Positions 28,671 through 39,325 of a stretch of 64,000 nt of DNA are shown in pieces. A model generated the notes under the pieces. It had not been told where the DNA came from. It saw only the letters and a list, made by a program, of their open reading frames with translations, and made no database searches. Both the position numbers and the translations under genes were made by a program. The stretch lies in assembly GCF_030316895.1 (NCBI RefSeq), contig NZ_JASZYV010000001.1:682001-746000 (forward strand). The letters run 5' to 3'. This DNA is from Variovorax dokdonensis. GTDB lineage: Bacteria; Pseudomonadota; Gammaproteobacteria; Burkholderiales; Burkholderiaceae_C. Within the stretch, counting starts at the first letter, position 1, and every line of letters begins with the position of its first letter.

Positions 28671-29684
28671 ATGAATGCCAGCAAGAAGCGAAGCGCCAGC
28701 CCGACTGACAGCGACCCGACCACACAAGCGCAGCGCGCTTTGCAGCGCAAGCGCGACGCGGCGGATGCGCAGGCGACCGCCGCCGGCAAGTCTTCCAAGA
28801 AACGCGCCGTCCAGGCGGGCGAACGCAAGGAGCCGGTCAACCCGCTGCCGGCCCAGCATTTGGCCAAGCCCGGGCTCGAGTCGCAACTCGAGGTTCAGCC
28901 GAGGTTCGCTGCGCTGGCGTACCGCGGCAGCGGCAAGCTCGAAGGCATGAGCGCCATCGTCACCGGCGGCGATTCCGGCATCGGGCGCGCTGTGTCGGTG
29001 CTGTTCGCGCGCGAAGGGGCCAACGTGGCCATCATCCATTTGCCCTCGGAGCAGGCGGATGCGGACCAGACCTGCGCCGAGGTGCAGAAGGAAGGAGGGC
29101 GGTGCCTGTCCATCATCGGCGACGTGCGAGACCCGGCCTTTTGCCGGCGCGCCGTCAAGCGGGCAGCCGACGAGTTCGGCCAACTGGACATCCTGGTGAA
29201 CAACGCGGCCTTCCAACTGCATGCCAACGACATCGAGGACATCGACGACGCGCAGTGGGACATGACCATGCGCACCAACATCTACGGCTATTTCCAGATG
29301 GCCCGCGCCGCGGTGCCGTTGCTGCATGAAGGCGGATCGATCATCAACACCGGCTCGGTGACGGGCCTGCAGGGCAGTGCGCAGTTGCTGGACTATTCGG
29401 CAACCAAGGGCGCCATCCACGCCTTCACCAAGTCGCTGGCCAGCAACCTGCTGCCCAAGGGCATCCGCGTGAATGCGGTTGCGCCCGGTCCGGTGTGGAC
29501 GCCCCTGAACCCCGCCGACCGCCCTGCCGACAAGGTGCGCGATTTCGGCAGCCAGGTCGACATGGGTCGGCCTGCGCAACCTGAGGAAATCGCGCCGGCC
29601 TTCGTGTTTCTGGCCGCGCCGGCATGCGCGAGCTACATCACCGGCCTGGTGCTGCCGATCACGGGCAACGTCGGTGCGATCTGA
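28671..29684 (+). CDS. Short-chain dehydrogenase with basic N-terminal extension
   Basis: A 337-residue SDR oxidoreductase. The cofactor motif TGGDSGIG is at 98-105, NNAAFQ follows, the catalytic serine is in NTGSVTG, and Y242 and K246 are in DYSATKGA. About 90 residues precede the catalytic domain. The first 55 are very rich in Lys, Arg, Ala and Ser, and are followed by a conserved-looking linker (PGLESQLEVQPRF). The closest group I know is the YhxC/YdaD/GS39 stress-associated SDRs. Cofactor and substrate are undetermined. Confidence 0.88.
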   Translation: MNASKKRSASPTDSDPTTQAQRALQRKRDAADAQATAAGKSSKKRAVQAGERKEPVNPLPAQHLAKPGLESQLEVQPRFAALAYRGSGKLEGMSAIVTGGDSGIGRAVSVLFAREGANVAIIHLPSEQADADQTCAEVQKEGGRCLSIIGDVRDPAFCRRAVKRAADEFGQLDILVNNAAFQLHANDIEDIDDAQWDMTMRTNIYGYFQMARAAVPLLHEGGSIINTGSVTGLQGSAQLLDYSATKGAIHAFTKSLASNLLPKGIRVNAVAPGPVWTPLNPADRPADKVRDFGSQVDMGRPAQPEEIAPAFVFLAAPACASYITGLVLPITGNVGAI

Positions 29685-29732
29685 AGTCTGGTGGGGAACC
29701 CGCGAACTGTGCGGCTTGCATGGCGCAAACCG

Positions 29733-29817
29733 TGGTGCCGGAGGCCGGAATCGAACCGGCACGCCTTGCGGCGGGGGATTTTGAGTCCCCTGCGTCTACC
29801 AATTTCACCACTCCGGC
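29733..29817 (-). tRNA. tRNA-Leu (anticodon CAA)
   Basis: The minus strand folds as an 85-nt class II tRNA with an encoded CCA end. The acceptor stem is GCCGGAG / CTCCGGC, the anticodon stem GGGGA / TCCCC, and the loop CTCAAAA gives anticodon CAA (reading UUG). There is a long variable arm, and the T-loop is GTTCGAATC. It lies between the SDR gene and cysM, antisense to their direction. Confidence 0.97.
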
Positions 29818-29860
29818 AGCGTTGGGCGGGAAAGACCAAAATTATGGCACAGTGAACGCC

Positions 29861-30763
29861 ATGAAGTACCTGACGATCGAAGATGCCATCGGCAACACGC
29901 CGCTGGTGGCCCTGCAACGCATCGACGCTCAAGAAAATGCCAAGCGTGGCAACGTGATCCTGGGCAAGCTGGAGGGCAACAATCCTGCTGGTTCCGTCAA
30001 GGATCGGCCGGCCCTGTCGATGATCAAGCGCGCCGAGGAGCGTGGCGAGATCAAGCCGGGTGACACGCTGATCGAAGCCACGTCGGGCAACACCGGCATC
30101 GCTCTGGCGATGGCGGCCGCGATTCGCGGCTATCGCATGGTGCTGATCATGCCGGAAGACCTTTCCATCGAGCGCGCACAGACCATGAAGGCCTTTGGTG
30201 CCGAGCTTGTCCTCACTCCCAAGAGCGGCGGCATGGAGTACGCGCGCGACCTGGCCGAGCAGATGGTCGCGCAGGGCAAGGGCAGGGTGCTCGACCAGTT
30301 CGCCAACGGCGACAACCCGCGCATCCACTACGAAACCACCGGCCCCGAGATCTGGGAAGCGACCCAAGGGCGTATTACCCACTTCGTGAGCGCCATGGGC
30401 ACGACGGGCACCATCACCGGTGTTTCGCGCTTCCTCAAGGAGAAGAACCCTGCGGTGCAGATCGTCGGCGCGCAGCCCGAAGACGGCTCGCGCATCCCGG
30501 GCATCCGCAAGTGGCCGGAGGAGTACCTGCCCAAGATCTTCGATCCGAAGTGCGTCGACCAGGTGGTCAACGTGAGTCAGGACGACGCCGAAGAGATGTG
30601 CCGCCGCCTCGCGCGGGAGGAAGGCATCTTCGCCGGCATCTCGGCCGCCGGAGCGTTGTGGGTCGCACAGACGATCTCGCGCACGGTCGAGAACGCCACC
30701 ATCGTGTTCGTGGTGTGCGACCGGGGCGACCGATATCTTTCCACCGGCGTGTTCCCCGCCTGA
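29861..30763 (+). CDS. cysM: Cysteine synthase B
   Basis: A 300-residue PLP enzyme making cysteine from O-acetylserine and sulfide or thiosulfate. The PLP lysine is K47 in NPAGSVKDRP, the substrate loop is EATSGNTGIALA, and the phosphate-binding region is SAMGTTGTITGV. The length and the IRKWPEEYLPKIFD segment fit CysM rather than CysK. The ATG at 29861 is the family start; the frame is open further upstream, but that DNA is the tRNA-Leu gene on the other strand. Confidence 0.95.
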   Translation: MKYLTIEDAIGNTPLVALQRIDAQENAKRGNVILGKLEGNNPAGSVKDRPALSMIKRAEERGEIKPGDTLIEATSGNTGIALAMAAAIRGYRMVLIMPEDLSIERAQTMKAFGAELVLTPKSGGMEYARDLAEQMVAQGKGRVLDQFANGDNPRIHYETTGPEIWEATQGRITHFVSAMGTTGTITGVSRFLKEKNPAVQIVGAQPEDGSRIPGIRKWPEEYLPKIFDPKCVDQVVNVSQDDAEEMCRRLAREEGIFAGISAAGALWVAQTISRTVENATIVFVVCDRGDRYLSTGVFPA

Positions 30764-30779
30764 GTTCGAGGCCCTCGTC

Positions 30780-31331
30780 GTGAACCATCCCCGCTTCTGC
30801 CCGCAGTGCGCGGCTCCCTTGTCCTGGCGCGAGCAACTCGAAGACGGCGGACCCAAGTCGCGCCTGCGTTGTTCGGATTGCGACTACACGCACTGGAACA
30901 ACCCGACGCCGGTTTTGGCGGCGATCGTCGAATATGGCGGGCAGGTCCTCCTGGCGCGCAATGCCGCGTGGCCGGCCAAGATGTTTGCGCTCATCACCGG
31001 CTTCATGGAGGCGGGCGAGACGCCCCAGGAAGGCATCGCCCGTGAGGTCAAGGAAGAAACCAACCTCGATGTGAGCGAAGTCAACATCGTCGGCGCCTAC
31101 GACTTCCAGCGGATGAACCAGGTAATCATCGCCTACCACGTCGTGGCGCACGGAGAAGTCCGCCTGTCGCCCGAACTGGTGGACTGGCGCCTGTACGACT
31201 TGAAGGACCTCAAGTGCTGGCCCGCCGGCACCGGCTATGCGCTGGCCGATTGGCTGCGCACGCGAGGGCACGAGCCGGTGTTCTTCACGGCACAAGAAAA
31301 CGAAGAACGCCGCCGCGGCCTGAACAACTGA
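30780..31331 (+). CDS. Nudix hydrolase with N-terminal zinc ribbon
   Basis: A 183-residue protein. Two cysteine pairs near the N-terminus, CPQC (7-10) and CSDC, form a zinc ribbon as in NADH pyrophosphatase-like proteins. The Nudix box is GFMEAGETPQEGIAREVKEE, matching Gx5Ex7REUxEE. It is shorter than NudC and the exact nucleotide substrate is unknown. The GTG start at 30780 is 17 bases after cysM, and tusA follows after 29 bases, so the three may be one transcript. Confidence 0.9.
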   Translation: MNHPRFCPQCAAPLSWREQLEDGGPKSRLRCSDCDYTHWNNPTPVLAAIVEYGGQVLLARNAAWPAKMFALITGFMEAGETPQEGIAREVKEETNLDVSEVNIVGAYDFQRMNQVIIAYHVVAHGEVRLSPELVDWRLYDLKDLKCWPAGTGYALADWLRTRGHEPVFFTAQENEERRRGLNN

Positions 31332-31360
31332 GCGCCCGACCTGCGCCTGGAGAAGAACTG

Positions 31361-31600
31361 ATGAACGCCCCGACCACGGTCGACATGGAAATCGACACCA
31401 GCGGCTTGAACTGTCCGCTGCCCATCCTCAAGGCCAAGAAGGCACTCAACGAAATGCAGAGCGGGCAACTGCTGCGGGTAATTGCCACCGATCCGGGCTC
31501 GCTGCGCGACTTCCAGGCTTTCGCGCGCCAGACCGGCAACGAGCTGGTCGATCAGCAGACGGCAGGCGCCCAGTTCATCCACGTGCTGCGTCGGCGCTGA
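31361..31600 (+). CDS. tusA: Sulfur carrier protein TusA
   Basis: A 79-residue sulfurtransferase carrier. The persulfide-forming cysteine is C18 in GLNCPLPILKAKKAL, the diagnostic CPxP motif. It passes sulfur to tRNA thiolation and other sulfur pathways. The ATG at 31361 has GGAGAAG upstream. It sits with cysM in a sulfur-related neighbourhood and ends 3 bases before the SGNH hydrolase gene. Confidence 0.93.
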   Translation: MNAPTTVDMEIDTSGLNCPLPILKAKKALNEMQSGQLLRVIATDPGSLRDFQAFARQTGNELVDQQTAGAQFIHVLRRR

Positions 31601-31603
31601 GAC

Positions 31604-32725
31604 ATGCGCATACCGGGCGGGCCTTGGCTGCTGCTCGGATTGGCGCTGGTTGTCGTCGCGGGTGCTGCCTGGTACATGCTGCTGGATGGCCCGGGCCCGG
31701 CGCCGGAGGTCTTGTCGGCAGGCAGGCCGCCGAAGGCCCTCCCCATCGCCGTCATGGGCGATTCCGACAGCCATTCGTACCAGGACCGCCTGAGCTTCCC
31801 GCCGGGCACAGACAGCCGCGGCGGCCCGCTGCGCGAACGCACTTTCAGCTGGCTCGAGATCCTCGCGCGTCTTCGTGCTGACGAAGTGGATCCGGGGCCG
31901 TGGCTCGAATGGGGCACGTCGGGCATCAAGTCATCCGTCAGGCGCAGGCTCGGGCTGCCGGTGGGCCGCATTCCTCGCAAGGAAGACTATCTCTACAACT
32001 TTGCCAACTCCGGGGCGGCCTGCGATGACTTGATGACCGGCCCCTTCCGGCAGGCGCCCTGGCTGGCGGAGTTGATGGGCAAGGAGCCGCAGCGCTGGCA
32101 AGGCGGCATCGTGGTCATCCGGATCGGGCTCAACGATTGGATGAAGCTTCTCGGCGTACAGGCCGAGAATCCGGACGCCGCAGAAGTGAATGCCGCGATC
32201 AGCCGCTGCGCAACGCGGTACGAGGAGGCCATGGCATTGTTGCGCCAGCACGTGCCGGGCCTGCGCTTCCTGCTGGTCGGGATCGCAAACGAAGTCGACG
32301 ACCCGGGGCAGTTCGACCGTTTCCAGTCCGCGCCAGAGACACGCAACATCCGGATGGCATTGGATCGCTTCAACGGCGCGATTCGTGCGCTGGCCGAGCG
32401 CACGCCCGGCGCGGCCTACTTCGACGTCGATGGATGGTTCCAGCGCCTGTGGGGGGCGCGCAGCGAAGACGGGGTGCCCCGCTACAGGACGGTCACCGTG
32501 GGCGGCGAGTTCGAGGTCAACAACACGGCAGGGGACGATCCGCACAACGCCTTGTTGGCGGACCACCACGCCGGCACGGTCTGGAGCGCCTTGATCGTCC
32601 AGGCGATGGTGCAGCGCCTCAGGGATGCCTTCGGGGTGGCGCTCACGCCCATTGCCGACGATGAGCTCTGGCGCTTCCTGCAGCCGCTGGTGCGGCCGCA
32701 GCGAGTCAGAGCGCCAGGCTCTTGA
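31604..32725 (+). CDS. Membrane-anchored SGNH/GDSL hydrolase
   Basis: A 373-residue protein with one N-terminal transmembrane or uncleaved signal segment (residues 8-27) and a periplasmic SGNH domain. Block I is MGDSDSHSY (nucleophile Ser54), block II includes [10 protein letters not shown], block III IRIGLND, and block [15 protein letters not shown] with the catalytic Asp and His. The acyl or sugar substrate is unknown. Its last 20 bases overlap the 3' end of galU on the other strand. Confidence 0.87.
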   Translation: MRIPGGPWLLLGLALVVVAGAAWYMLLDGPGPAPEVLSAGRPPKALPIAVMGDSDSHSYQDRLSFPPGTDSRGGPLRERTFSWLEILARLRADEVDPGPWLEWGTSGIKSSVRRRLGLPVGRIPRKEDYLYNFANSGAACDDLMTGPFRQAPWLAELMGKEPQRWQGGIVVIRIGLNDWMKLLGVQAENPDAAEVNAAISRCATRYEEAMALLRQHVPGLRFLLVGIANEVDDPGQFDRFQSAPETRNIRMALDRFNGAIRALAERTPGAAYFDVDGWFQRLWGARSEDGVPRYRTVTVGGEFEVNNTAGDDPHNALLADHHAGTVWSALIVQAMVQRLRDAFGVALTPIADDELWRFLQPLVRPQRVRAPGS

Positions 32726-33608
32726 GGTAAGCGCGGAAGGTGTCGCCCACCTCGGGGTGCTGCAGCGCCAGTTCGACGCTTGCCTGCAGGAACCCTTCCT
32801 TGCTGCCGCAGTCGTAGCGCACGCCTTCGTAGGCGTAGGCGTAGACGGGCTCCTTGTCGAGCAGCGCGGCGATGCCGTCGGTCAGCTGGATCTCTCCGCC
32901 GGCGCCCTTGGGCTGATTGCGGATCTGTTCGAACACCGAAGGCGAGAGGATGTAGCGGCCGGCCACGCCCAGGCGCGAAGGCGCCTTCTCAGGGTTGGGC
33001 TTCTCGACCATCTGGCGCACACGCGTCAGGCGGTCGCCTTCGGCATCGCCGGCCACGATGCCGTAGCGCTTGACGTGCTCCAGTGGCACTTCCTGAACGG
33101 CCAGGATGGAGCCGCCATGCTCGGCGTGGCTCTTGACCATCTGCGCGAGCACGCCGTCACCGCCGGCCGGGCCGACCATCAGGTCGTCCGCCAGCAGCAC
33201 GGCGAAAGGCTCGTTGCCCACCAGGTGCGCCGCGCAGAGCACGGCATGGCCCAAGCCCAGCATGCGTGGCTGGCGCACGTAAGAGCAGGTCATGTCCTCG
33301 GGCGACACGGAGCGGGCGATGTTCAGCAGCGCGTCCTTACCGCTGGCCTCGAGCTGGCTTTCGAGTTCGTAGGCGGTGTCGTAGTGATCCTCGATGGCGC
33401 GCTTGTTGCGGCCGGTGACGAAGATCATGTCGCGGATGCCTGCCGCGTAGGCTTCTTCGACGGCGTACTGGATGAGTGGCTTGTCCACCACCGGCAGCAT
33501 TTCCTTGGGCTGCGCCTTGGTGGCGGGCAAGAAGCGAGTGCCGAAACCGGCAACGGGGAAGACGGCCTTGCGGACCTTTGGCGTGGATGCAGACATGCTG
33601 GGCTTCAT
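32706..33608 (-). CDS. galU: UTP-glucose-1-phosphate uridylyltransferase
   Basis: A 300-residue nucleotidyltransferase that makes UDP-glucose for envelope polysaccharides. [20 protein letters not shown] is the nucleotide-binding motif, and [14 protein letters not shown] and [10 protein letters not shown] are also characteristic. A second ATG at 33596 ([10 protein letters not shown]) is an equally possible start. It lies 56 bases downstream of valS on the same strand and overlaps the SGNH hydrolase gene tail-to-tail. Confidence 0.95.
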   Translation of the reverse strand: MKPSMSASTPKVRKAVFPVAGFGTRFLPATKAQPKEMLPVVDKPLIQYAVEEAYAAGIRDMIFVTGRNKRAIEDHYDTAYELESQLEASGKDALLNIARSVSPEDMTCSYVRQPRMLGLGHAVLCAAHLVGNEPFAVLLADDLMVGPAGGDGVLAQMVKSHAEHGGSILAVQEVPLEHVKRYGIVAGDAEGDRLTRVRQMVEKPNPEKAPSRLGVAGRYILSPSVFEQIRNQPKGAGGEIQLTDGIAALLDKEPVYAYAYEGVRYDCGSKEGFLQASVELALQHPEVGDTFRAYLKSLAL

Positions 33609-33664
33609 TCACGATGGGTAGTGGATGCAACCCCTATCGTAAACCCCTGCCTGACCTGGTCCTG

Positions 33665-36547
33665 TCAGCCAAGACGCTTGATCTGCTCCTGAAGGCGTGC
33701 CACGGTGGCCGAGAAGTCCGCCACGCGCTGCCTTTCCTGGTCGATCACCGCCGGCGGGGCCTTGGCCACGAAGGCTTCGTTGCCCAGCTTGGCGTTGGCC
33801 TTGGCAAGCTCGCCCTGGATGCGGGCGATTTCCTTGGAGATGCGCGCTTTCTCGGCAGCGACGTCCACTTCCATGTGCAGGCACAGGCGGGCCGGGCCCA
33901 CCACGGCCACCGGCGCGGCCTGAGCCGCGGCGGTCCAGGCGGCCTCGTCGTCGAACACCTTGACCTCGGAAAGCTTGGCCAGCGCGGCCAGCACCGGTGC
34001 GCTGCCCTGCAGGAACTGGGCTTCCTCGGCGTTCTCGGCCAGGGCGTAGAGCGGCAGGCGGGTGGCGGGCGAGACCTTCATCTCGCCGCGCAGCGTGCGG
34101 CAGGCGTCGACCAGCGCCTTGAGGCGGGCGACGTGGGCCTCGGCCTTCTCGTCGATCTTGTTGGGCTGGCTGACCGGGTACGGGGCGATCATGACTGATT
34201 CGCCGCTGATGCCGGCCACCGGCGCCACCTTCTGCCACAGCGCCTCGGTGATGAATGGGATGACCGGATGCGCCAGTCGCAGCAACGCTTCGAGCGTGCG
34301 GATCAGTGTGCGGCGGGTGGCGCGCTGCTGCGCTTCGCTGCCGGTCTGGATCTGCACCTTGGCGATTTCCAGGTACCAGTCGCAGAACTCGTCCCAGGCG
34401 AACTGGTAGAGCGCGGTGGCGACGTTGTCGAGCCGGTATTCCTCGAAGCCCTTGGCGATGTCGGCCTCGACGCGCTGCAGGCGCGATGCGATCCAGCGGT
34501 CGGCCTGGCTGAACTGCATGTAGCCGTGGAACGGGCCGCCGGGCTGGCACTCTTCCTTGGTGTGCTCCTTCAGGCCGCAATCCTGGCCTTCGCAATTCAT
34601 CAGCACGAAGCGCGTGGCGTTCCACAGCTTGTTGCAGAAATTGCGGTAGCCCTCGCAGCGCTTGCTGTCGAAGTTGATGCTGCGGCCCAGCGAAGCCAGC
34701 GACGCGAAAGTAAAGCGCATCGCATCGGCCCCATAGGCCGGAATGCCTTCGGGGAACTCCTTTTGCGTGTTCTTGCGCACCTGCGGCGCGGTCTCGGGCT
34801 TGCGCAGGCCGGTGGTGCGCTTGGCCAGCAGCGGCTCAAGAGCGATGCCGTCGATCAGGTCGACCGGATCGAGCACGTTGCCCTCGGACTTGCTCATCTT
34901 CTTGCCGTGCGAATCGCGCACCACGCCGTGGATGTAGACGTCCTTGAACGGCACCTTGCCGGTGAAGTGCTTGGTCATCATGATCATCCGGGCGACCCAG
35001 AAGAAGATGATGTCGTAGCCGGTCACGAGTACCGTCGAGGGTAGGTAGAGCGAGAGGTCCTGCGTCTGCTCGGGCCAGCCGAGCGACGAGAAGGGCACCA
35101 TGGCCGACGAATACCAGGTGTCGAGCACGTCCTCGTCGCGCGTGAGCCTGGCGCCGGGGTTGACCTTGTCGGCCTGGACCTGCGCGGCGGCTTCGTCGCG
35201 GGCGACGTACACGTTGCCCGCTTCGTCGTACCAGGCAGGGATCTGGTGGCCCCACCAGAGCTGGCGCGAGATCGTCCAGTCCTGGATGTTTTCCATCCAG
35301 TGGTTGTAGGTGTTGACCCAGTTCTCGGGCACGAAGCGCACTTCGCCCGACTTGACCACGTCGATGGCCTTCTGCGCGATGGTCTGGCCGTCATGGCCCG
35401 GCTTGGTCATCGCCACGTACCACTGGTCGGTGAGCATCGGCTCGACCACGGCGCCGGTGCGTGCGCAGCGCGGCACCATCAGCTTGTGCTTCTTGGTCTC
35501 GACCAAGAGGCCCAGCGCATCGAGGTCGGCGACGATGGCCTTGCGCGCGACGAAGCGGTCCATGCCGCGGTATTTCTCGGGCGCGTTGTCGTTGATGGTG
35601 GCGTCCAGCGCCAGCACGCCGATCATCGGCAGCTTGTGGCGCTGGCCGACGGCGTAGTCGTTGTAGTCGTGCGCGGGCGTGACCTTGACCACGCCGGTGC
35701 CGAAGCTCTTGTCCACGTAGTCGTCGGCAATGATCGGGATCAGCGTGCCCACGAGCGGCAGCCGCACCTTCTTGCCGATCAGGGCGGTGTAGCGTTCGTC
35801 TTCGGGGTGGACCATCACAGCCACGTCGCCCAGCATGGTCTCGGGCCGCGTGGTGGCCACGGTGAGCGTGCCCGATCCGTCTTCGAGCGGATAGGCGATG
35901 TGCCAGAGGAAGCCGTCTTCTTCCTCGCTTTCGACTTCGAGGTCGCTCACCGAACTCTTGAGCACCGGATCCCAGTTGCCCAAGCGCTTGCCGCGGTAGA
36001 TCAGGCCTTCCTCGTACAGCTTGACGAAGGTGTCGGTGACGACGGTGGAGAGCGCGTCGTCCATGGTGAAGTACTCGCGGCTCCAGTCGACCGTGTCGCC
36101 CAGGCGGCGCATCTGCTGGGTGATGGTGTTGCCCGACTGCTCCTTCCATTCCCACACGCGCGCCACGAAGTTCTTGCGGCCCAGGTCGTGGCGGCTGATG
36201 TTCTGCTCCTGCAGCTGGCGCTCCACCACGATCTGGGTGGCGATGCCGGCATGGTCGGTGCCGGGAATCCACACCGTGTTCTCGCCCTTCATGCGGTGAT
36301 AGCGCGTCAGGCTGTCCATGATGGTGTGGTTGAAGGCGTGGCCCATGTGCAGCGTGCCGGTCACGTTCGGGGGTGGCAGCTGGATCGCGAAGTTGCCAGC
36401 GCCTTCCTTGGGTTGCTGCGTGCCCCGGAAGCCGGCCTTGGCATAGCCCCGGCGCTCCCATTCGGGTCCCCATTGCGCCTCCAGGGCGGCGGGTTCAAAC
36501 GATTTGGCGAGGCTGTCGAGGCCGGGCTGGTTCACGGTGTCGCTCAT
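33665..36547 (-). CDS. valS: Valyl-tRNA synthetase
   Basis: A 960-residue class I synthetase charging tRNA-Val. HIGH appears as [16 protein letters not shown] (H67-M-G-H70) and KMSKSEGN is near residue 550. The CP1 editing domain lies between them ([10 protein letters not shown]). The anticodon-binding region and a C-terminal coiled coil rich in Ala, Lys and Glu complete the protein. It is divergent from yaaA across a region with three perfect palindromes. Confidence 0.97.
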   Translation of the reverse strand: MSDTVNQPGLDSLAKSFEPAALEAQWGPEWERRGYAKAGFRGTQQPKEGAGNFAIQLPPPNVTGTLHMGHAFNHTIMDSLTRYHRMKGENTVWIPGTDHAGIATQIVVERQLQEQNISRHDLGRKNFVARVWEWKEQSGNTITQQMRRLGDTVDWSREYFTMDDALSTVVTDTFVKLYEEGLIYRGKRLGNWDPVLKSSVSDLEVESEEEDGFLWHIAYPLEDGSGTLTVATTRPETMLGDVAVMVHPEDERYTALIGKKVRLPLVGTLIPIIADDYVDKSFGTGVVKVTPAHDYNDYAVGQRHKLPMIGVLALDATINDNAPEKYRGMDRFVARKAIVADLDALGLLVETKKHKLMVPRCARTGAVVEPMLTDQWYVAMTKPGHDGQTIAQKAIDVVKSGEVRFVPENWVNTYNHWMENIQDWTISRQLWWGHQIPAWYDEAGNVYVARDEAAAQVQADKVNPGARLTRDEDVLDTWYSSAMVPFSSLGWPEQTQDLSLYLPSTVLVTGYDIIFFWVARMIMMTKHFTGKVPFKDVYIHGVVRDSHGKKMSKSEGNVLDPVDLIDGIALEPLLAKRTTGLRKPETAPQVRKNTQKEFPEGIPAYGADAMRFTFASLASLGRSINFDSKRCEGYRNFCNKLWNATRFVLMNCEGQDCGLKEHTKEECQPGGPFHGYMQFSQADRWIASRLQRVEADIAKGFEEYRLDNVATALYQFAWDEFCDWYLEIAKVQIQTGSEAQQRATRRTLIRTLEALLRLAHPVIPFITEALWQKVAPVAGISGESVMIAPYPVSQPNKIDEKAEAHVARLKALVDACRTLRGEMKVSPATRLPLYALAENAEEAQFLQGSAPVLAALAKLSEVKVFDDEAAWTAAAQAAPVAVVGPARLCLHMEVDVAAEKARISKEIARIQGELAKANAKLGNEAFVAKAPPAVIDQERQRVADFSATVARLQEQIKRLG

Positions 36548-36600
36548 GGCAGTGTTGGCAGTGATGGCAATGTGGGCCAGGGGCGGACAATGCCAAGAAG

Positions 36601-36624
36601 AGCGGCATCCCGCAGGATGCCGCT
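36601..36624. repeat. Perfect 10-bp hairpin between valS and yaaA
   Basis: AGCGGCATCC (36601-36610) and GGATGCCGCT (36615-36624) flank a 4-base loop. No T-run follows on either strand, so it is not an intrinsic terminator. It lies 54 bases from the valS start. Confidence 0.55.
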
Positions 36625-36666
36625 GGTGAGGGGAGGGAGTTGCCGGACATTTTATTCGACCGGCTG

Positions 36667-36695
36667 CCCGTCGCGACGGGGCAGGGCCATGGCCC
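36667..36695. repeat. Two adjacent perfect palindromes upstream of yaaA
   Basis: CCCGTCGCGACGGG (36667-36680, 14 bp) and GGGCCATGGCCC (36684-36695, 12 bp) are each perfectly self-complementary. They end 50 bases before the yaaA start. Confidence 0.5.
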
Positions 36696-36744
36696 GACCA
36701 CGATAATTCCCCGCTACCTTCGACGCTCGATTCCCCTCCGAGAG

Positions 36745-37533
36745 ATGCTCTTCCTGCTGTCCCCCGCCAAGTCGCTCGACTACGAAACCCCGCTGCCCAG
36801 CGACCTGCCGGCCACGGTGCCGCACTTCGAAAGCGCGCGTGGCCCCTCGGTCGAGCTCATCCGCATCCTGCGCCAGAAGTCGCCGCAGGACATCGCCGAA
36901 TTGATGAGCCTGTCGGACAAGCTCTCCGCGCTGAACGTGGGGCGCTACGCCGCATGGCGCACGCGCAGCACGCCGCAGAACGCCCGTCCGGCGGCCTTCG
37001 CGTTCGACGGCGACGTCTACGGCGGCCTCGACGCGCCGTCGATGAAGCGCGCCGACCTCGAATGGGCCCAGCAGCATGTCGTTATCCTCAGTGGCCTCTA
37101 CGGCGTGCTGCGCCCGCTCGACCTGCTGCAGCCCTATCGGCTGGAAATGGGCACCGCGTTGGCCAACCCGCGCGGCAAGGATCTCTACGCCTTCTGGGGC
37201 GCCCGAATCGCCGACTACCTGAACGGCCGCGCCGCCGCCGACGCCACGCCGGTGGTCGTCAACCTTGCGTCGCAGGAGTACTTTCGCGCCGTCGACCGCA
37301 AGGCGCTCAAGGCTCGCGTGGTCGAGTGCGTGTTCGAAGAGCGGCGCCCGGGGGGCGACTACAAGATCGTCAGCTTCTTCGCCAAGCGTGCGCGCGGCCT
37401 GATGGCGCGCTGGGCGGCCGAACATCGCGCGGCGACCCCGCACGCACTGGAGGGTTTCGATGCGGAAGGCTATTCTTTCGATGCTGCGGCCTCGCAGCCT
37501 CATCGAATGGTGTTTCGCAGGACCTCCACATGA
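36745..37533 (+). CDS. yaaA: Peroxide stress protein YaaA (DUF328/UPF0246)
   Basis: A 262-residue protein of the YaaA family, which in E. coli limits free iron and protects against hydrogen peroxide. The start [18 protein letters not shown] and later [18 protein letters not shown] and NLASQEYF are characteristic. The stop codon overlaps the start of the next gene (ATGA at 37530-37533), the first of three such couplings in a four-gene operon with an oxygenase, a hydrolase and queF. Confidence 0.95.
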   Translation: MLFLLSPAKSLDYETPLPSDLPATVPHFESARGPSVELIRILRQKSPQDIAELMSLSDKLSALNVGRYAAWRTRSTPQNARPAAFAFDGDVYGGLDAPSMKRADLEWAQQHVVILSGLYGVLRPLDLLQPYRLEMGTALANPRGKDLYAFWGARIADYLNGRAAADATPVVVNLASQEYFRAVDRKALKARVVECVFEERRPGGDYKIVSFFAKRARGLMARWAAEHRAATPHALEGFDAEGYSFDAAASQPHRMVFRRTST

Positions 37534-38420
37534 GTTCGAACAAGGCGACTTCTTCCACCTCCCAGCCCATCAGCGCCGACCTGCGCCGCTGGGTCATCGA
37601 GCAGCTCGGTGCCGGTCATTCGGTCGAGTCGCTGCGCCAGTCGATGCGAAAGTCCGGCTGGCACGAGGATGCGATCGACGTGGCCCTGTTCGCCGTTCCC
37701 GCAGATTCGCCTGCCGCGCAGTCGAGCGTTGCCCCGGCCTCGCTGGCCAGGCAGCCGGCGAGGTCGCCAAGGCCTGGCCCCGACCTTGAGGGAAACCCCG
37801 CTTACCTGGATGTCGGCGACCGCCGGGTCGAGGTGCTGATGACCCTGCAAGATCCGCGTGTGGTGATGTTCGGCAACCTGCTGTCGGACGAAGAGTGCGA
37901 CGGCCTGATCGCGGCGGCCGACTCGCGCCTGTCGCGTTCGCTCACGGTCGAGACCAAGACGGGCGGAGAGGCCGTCAACCAGGACCGCACGAGCGATGGC
38001 ATGTTCTTCGAGCGCGGCGAAAACGAGATCGTGCACCGCATCGAGGCGCGCATCGCCCGTCTGCTGAATTGGCCGGTCGAGTACGGAGAAGGCCTGCAAG
38101 TGCTGCGCTACCGGCCCGGCGCGCAGTACCGCCCCCACTACGACTACTTCGATCCCGGCGAGCCCGGGACGCCCACCATCCTGCGCCGGGGCGGTCAGCG
38201 CCTGGGCACCTTGCTCATGTATCTGCGGGCGCCCGAGCAGGGCGGCGGAACCGTCTTTCCCGACGTGGGCGTGGAAATCGCGGCCAAGCGCGGGTGCGGC
38301 GTGTTCTTCGGCTACGACCGCCCCGATCCGGGCACCCGCAGCCTGCACGGCGGCTCGCCGGTGCTGGCCGGCGAAAAATGGGTGGCGACCAAGTGGCTGC
38401 GCGAACGGGAGTTCAAATGA
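37530..38420 (+). CDS. 2-oxoglutarate/Fe(II) oxygenase, prolyl 4-hydroxylase type
   Basis: A 296-residue protein. The first ~55 residues form a small helical domain ([20 protein letters not shown]), then a linker, then a P4Hc double-stranded beta-helix. The iron facial triad is H203 and D205 in [10 protein letters not shown] and H273 in RSLHGGSP; the 2-oxoglutarate lysine is K283 or K288 in GEKWVATKW. Members hydroxylate proline or other residues in proteins or peptides; the target here is unknown. It is translationally coupled to yaaA and to the next gene by ATGA overlaps. Confidence 0.9.
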   Translation: MSSNKATSSTSQPISADLRRWVIEQLGAGHSVESLRQSMRKSGWHEDAIDVALFAVPADSPAAQSSVAPASLARQPARSPRPGPDLEGNPAYLDVGDRRVEVLMTLQDPRVVMFGNLLSDEECDGLIAAADSRLSRSLTVETKTGGEAVNQDRTSDGMFFERGENEIVHRIEARIARLLNWPVEYGEGLQVLRYRPGAQYRPHYDYFDPGEPGTPTILRRGGQRLGTLLMYLRAPEQGGGTVFPDVGVEIAAKRGCGVFFGYDRPDPGTRSLHGGSPVLAGEKWVATKWLREREFK

Positions 38421-39325
38421 AGGTGCGCGCCAACGGCATCGACATCGAGGTCGAGGACAGCGGCGCCGATGGCAGCCAGGCCGACCGCCCCGTGGTGCTG
38501 CTCATCATGGGCCTGGGCATGCAGCTGATCGGCTGGCCCGACGACTTCTGGCAACCGCTGGTGGCGGCGGGCTTTCGGGTCGTGCGCCACGACAACCGCG
38601 ACATCGGCCTGAGCGAAGGCTTCGACCACGCGCCGCGCCGCAACCTCATGTGGCAGGCCTTTCGCGCGCGCGTCGGCCTGGCGGTGAGCACACCCTATAC
38701 GCTGCAGGACATGGCCAACGACTCGTTGGGCGTGCTCGATGCGCTGGGCATTCGCCAAGCGCATGTGATCGGCGCCTCGATGGGCGGCATGATCGCCCAG
38801 CGGGTCGCCGCCAGCGCGCCCGAGCGCGTGCTCTCGCTCACCAGCATCATGAGTTCGAGCGGCGCGCGCGGACTGCCCGGCCCGCATCCCCAGGTGGCGG
38901 CGCGGCTCATGCGGCCGCTGCCAGCCAGGACGGAACAGGCGCTGGTCGACTACAGCCTGGGATTCATCCGCCTGATCGAAAGCCCGGCCTATCCTTGCGA
39001 AGAGCCGATGCTGCGGCAGCGGCTCACCCAGGCCCTGCGCCGTGCCTATCGGCCTTCCGGCCTCATGCGCCAGATGCTCGCGATCGGTGCCGACGCCGAC
39101 CGGCCCCAGGTTCTGGCCGCAATCCGTTGCCCGACGCTGGTGCTGCATGGCGAGGCGGACCGGCTGGTGCCCATCGCCGCGGGGCGCGACACGGCCCGCC
39201 GCATCAGCGGCGCGCGCTTCGTCAGCATCGCCGGCATGGGGCACGACCTGCCGCCGCCTGTCAACACACTCCTGCTCGGCCACATCATTCCCTTCTTGCG
39301 CGAGTCGCAGGAACGCACGTCATGA
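38417..39325 (+). CDS. Alpha/beta-fold hydrolase
   Basis: A 302-residue serine hydrolase. The nucleophile elbow is GASMGG (near residue 123), with the acid residue in HGEADRLVP and the histidine in GMGHDLP, giving a full catalytic triad. [14 protein letters not shown] matches the subgroup usually annotated as alpha/beta hydrolase or aclacinomycin methylesterase-like. It sits in an operon with yaaA, the oxygenase and queF, coupled by ATGA on both sides. The substrate is unknown. Confidence 0.9.
   Translation: MKVRANGIDIEVEDSGADGSQADRPVVLLIMGLGMQLIGWPDDFWQPLVAAGFRVVRHDNRDIGLSEGFDHAPRRNLMWQAFRARVGLAVSTPYTLQDMANDSLGVLDALGIRQAHVIGASMGGMIAQRVAASAPERVLSLTSIMSSSGARGLPGPHPQVAARLMRPLPARTEQALVDYSLGFIRLIESPAYPCEEPMLRQRLTQALRRAYRPSGLMRQMLAIGADADRPQVLAAIRCPTLVLHGEADRLVPIAAGRDTARRISGARFVSIAGMGHDLPPPVNTLLLGHIIPFLRESQERTS

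Noticed and set aside
29624-29860. Upstream extension of the cysM frame
   Set aside because: The extension crosses the tRNA-Leu gene and the end of the SDR gene. The ATG at 29861 matches the CysM N-terminus.
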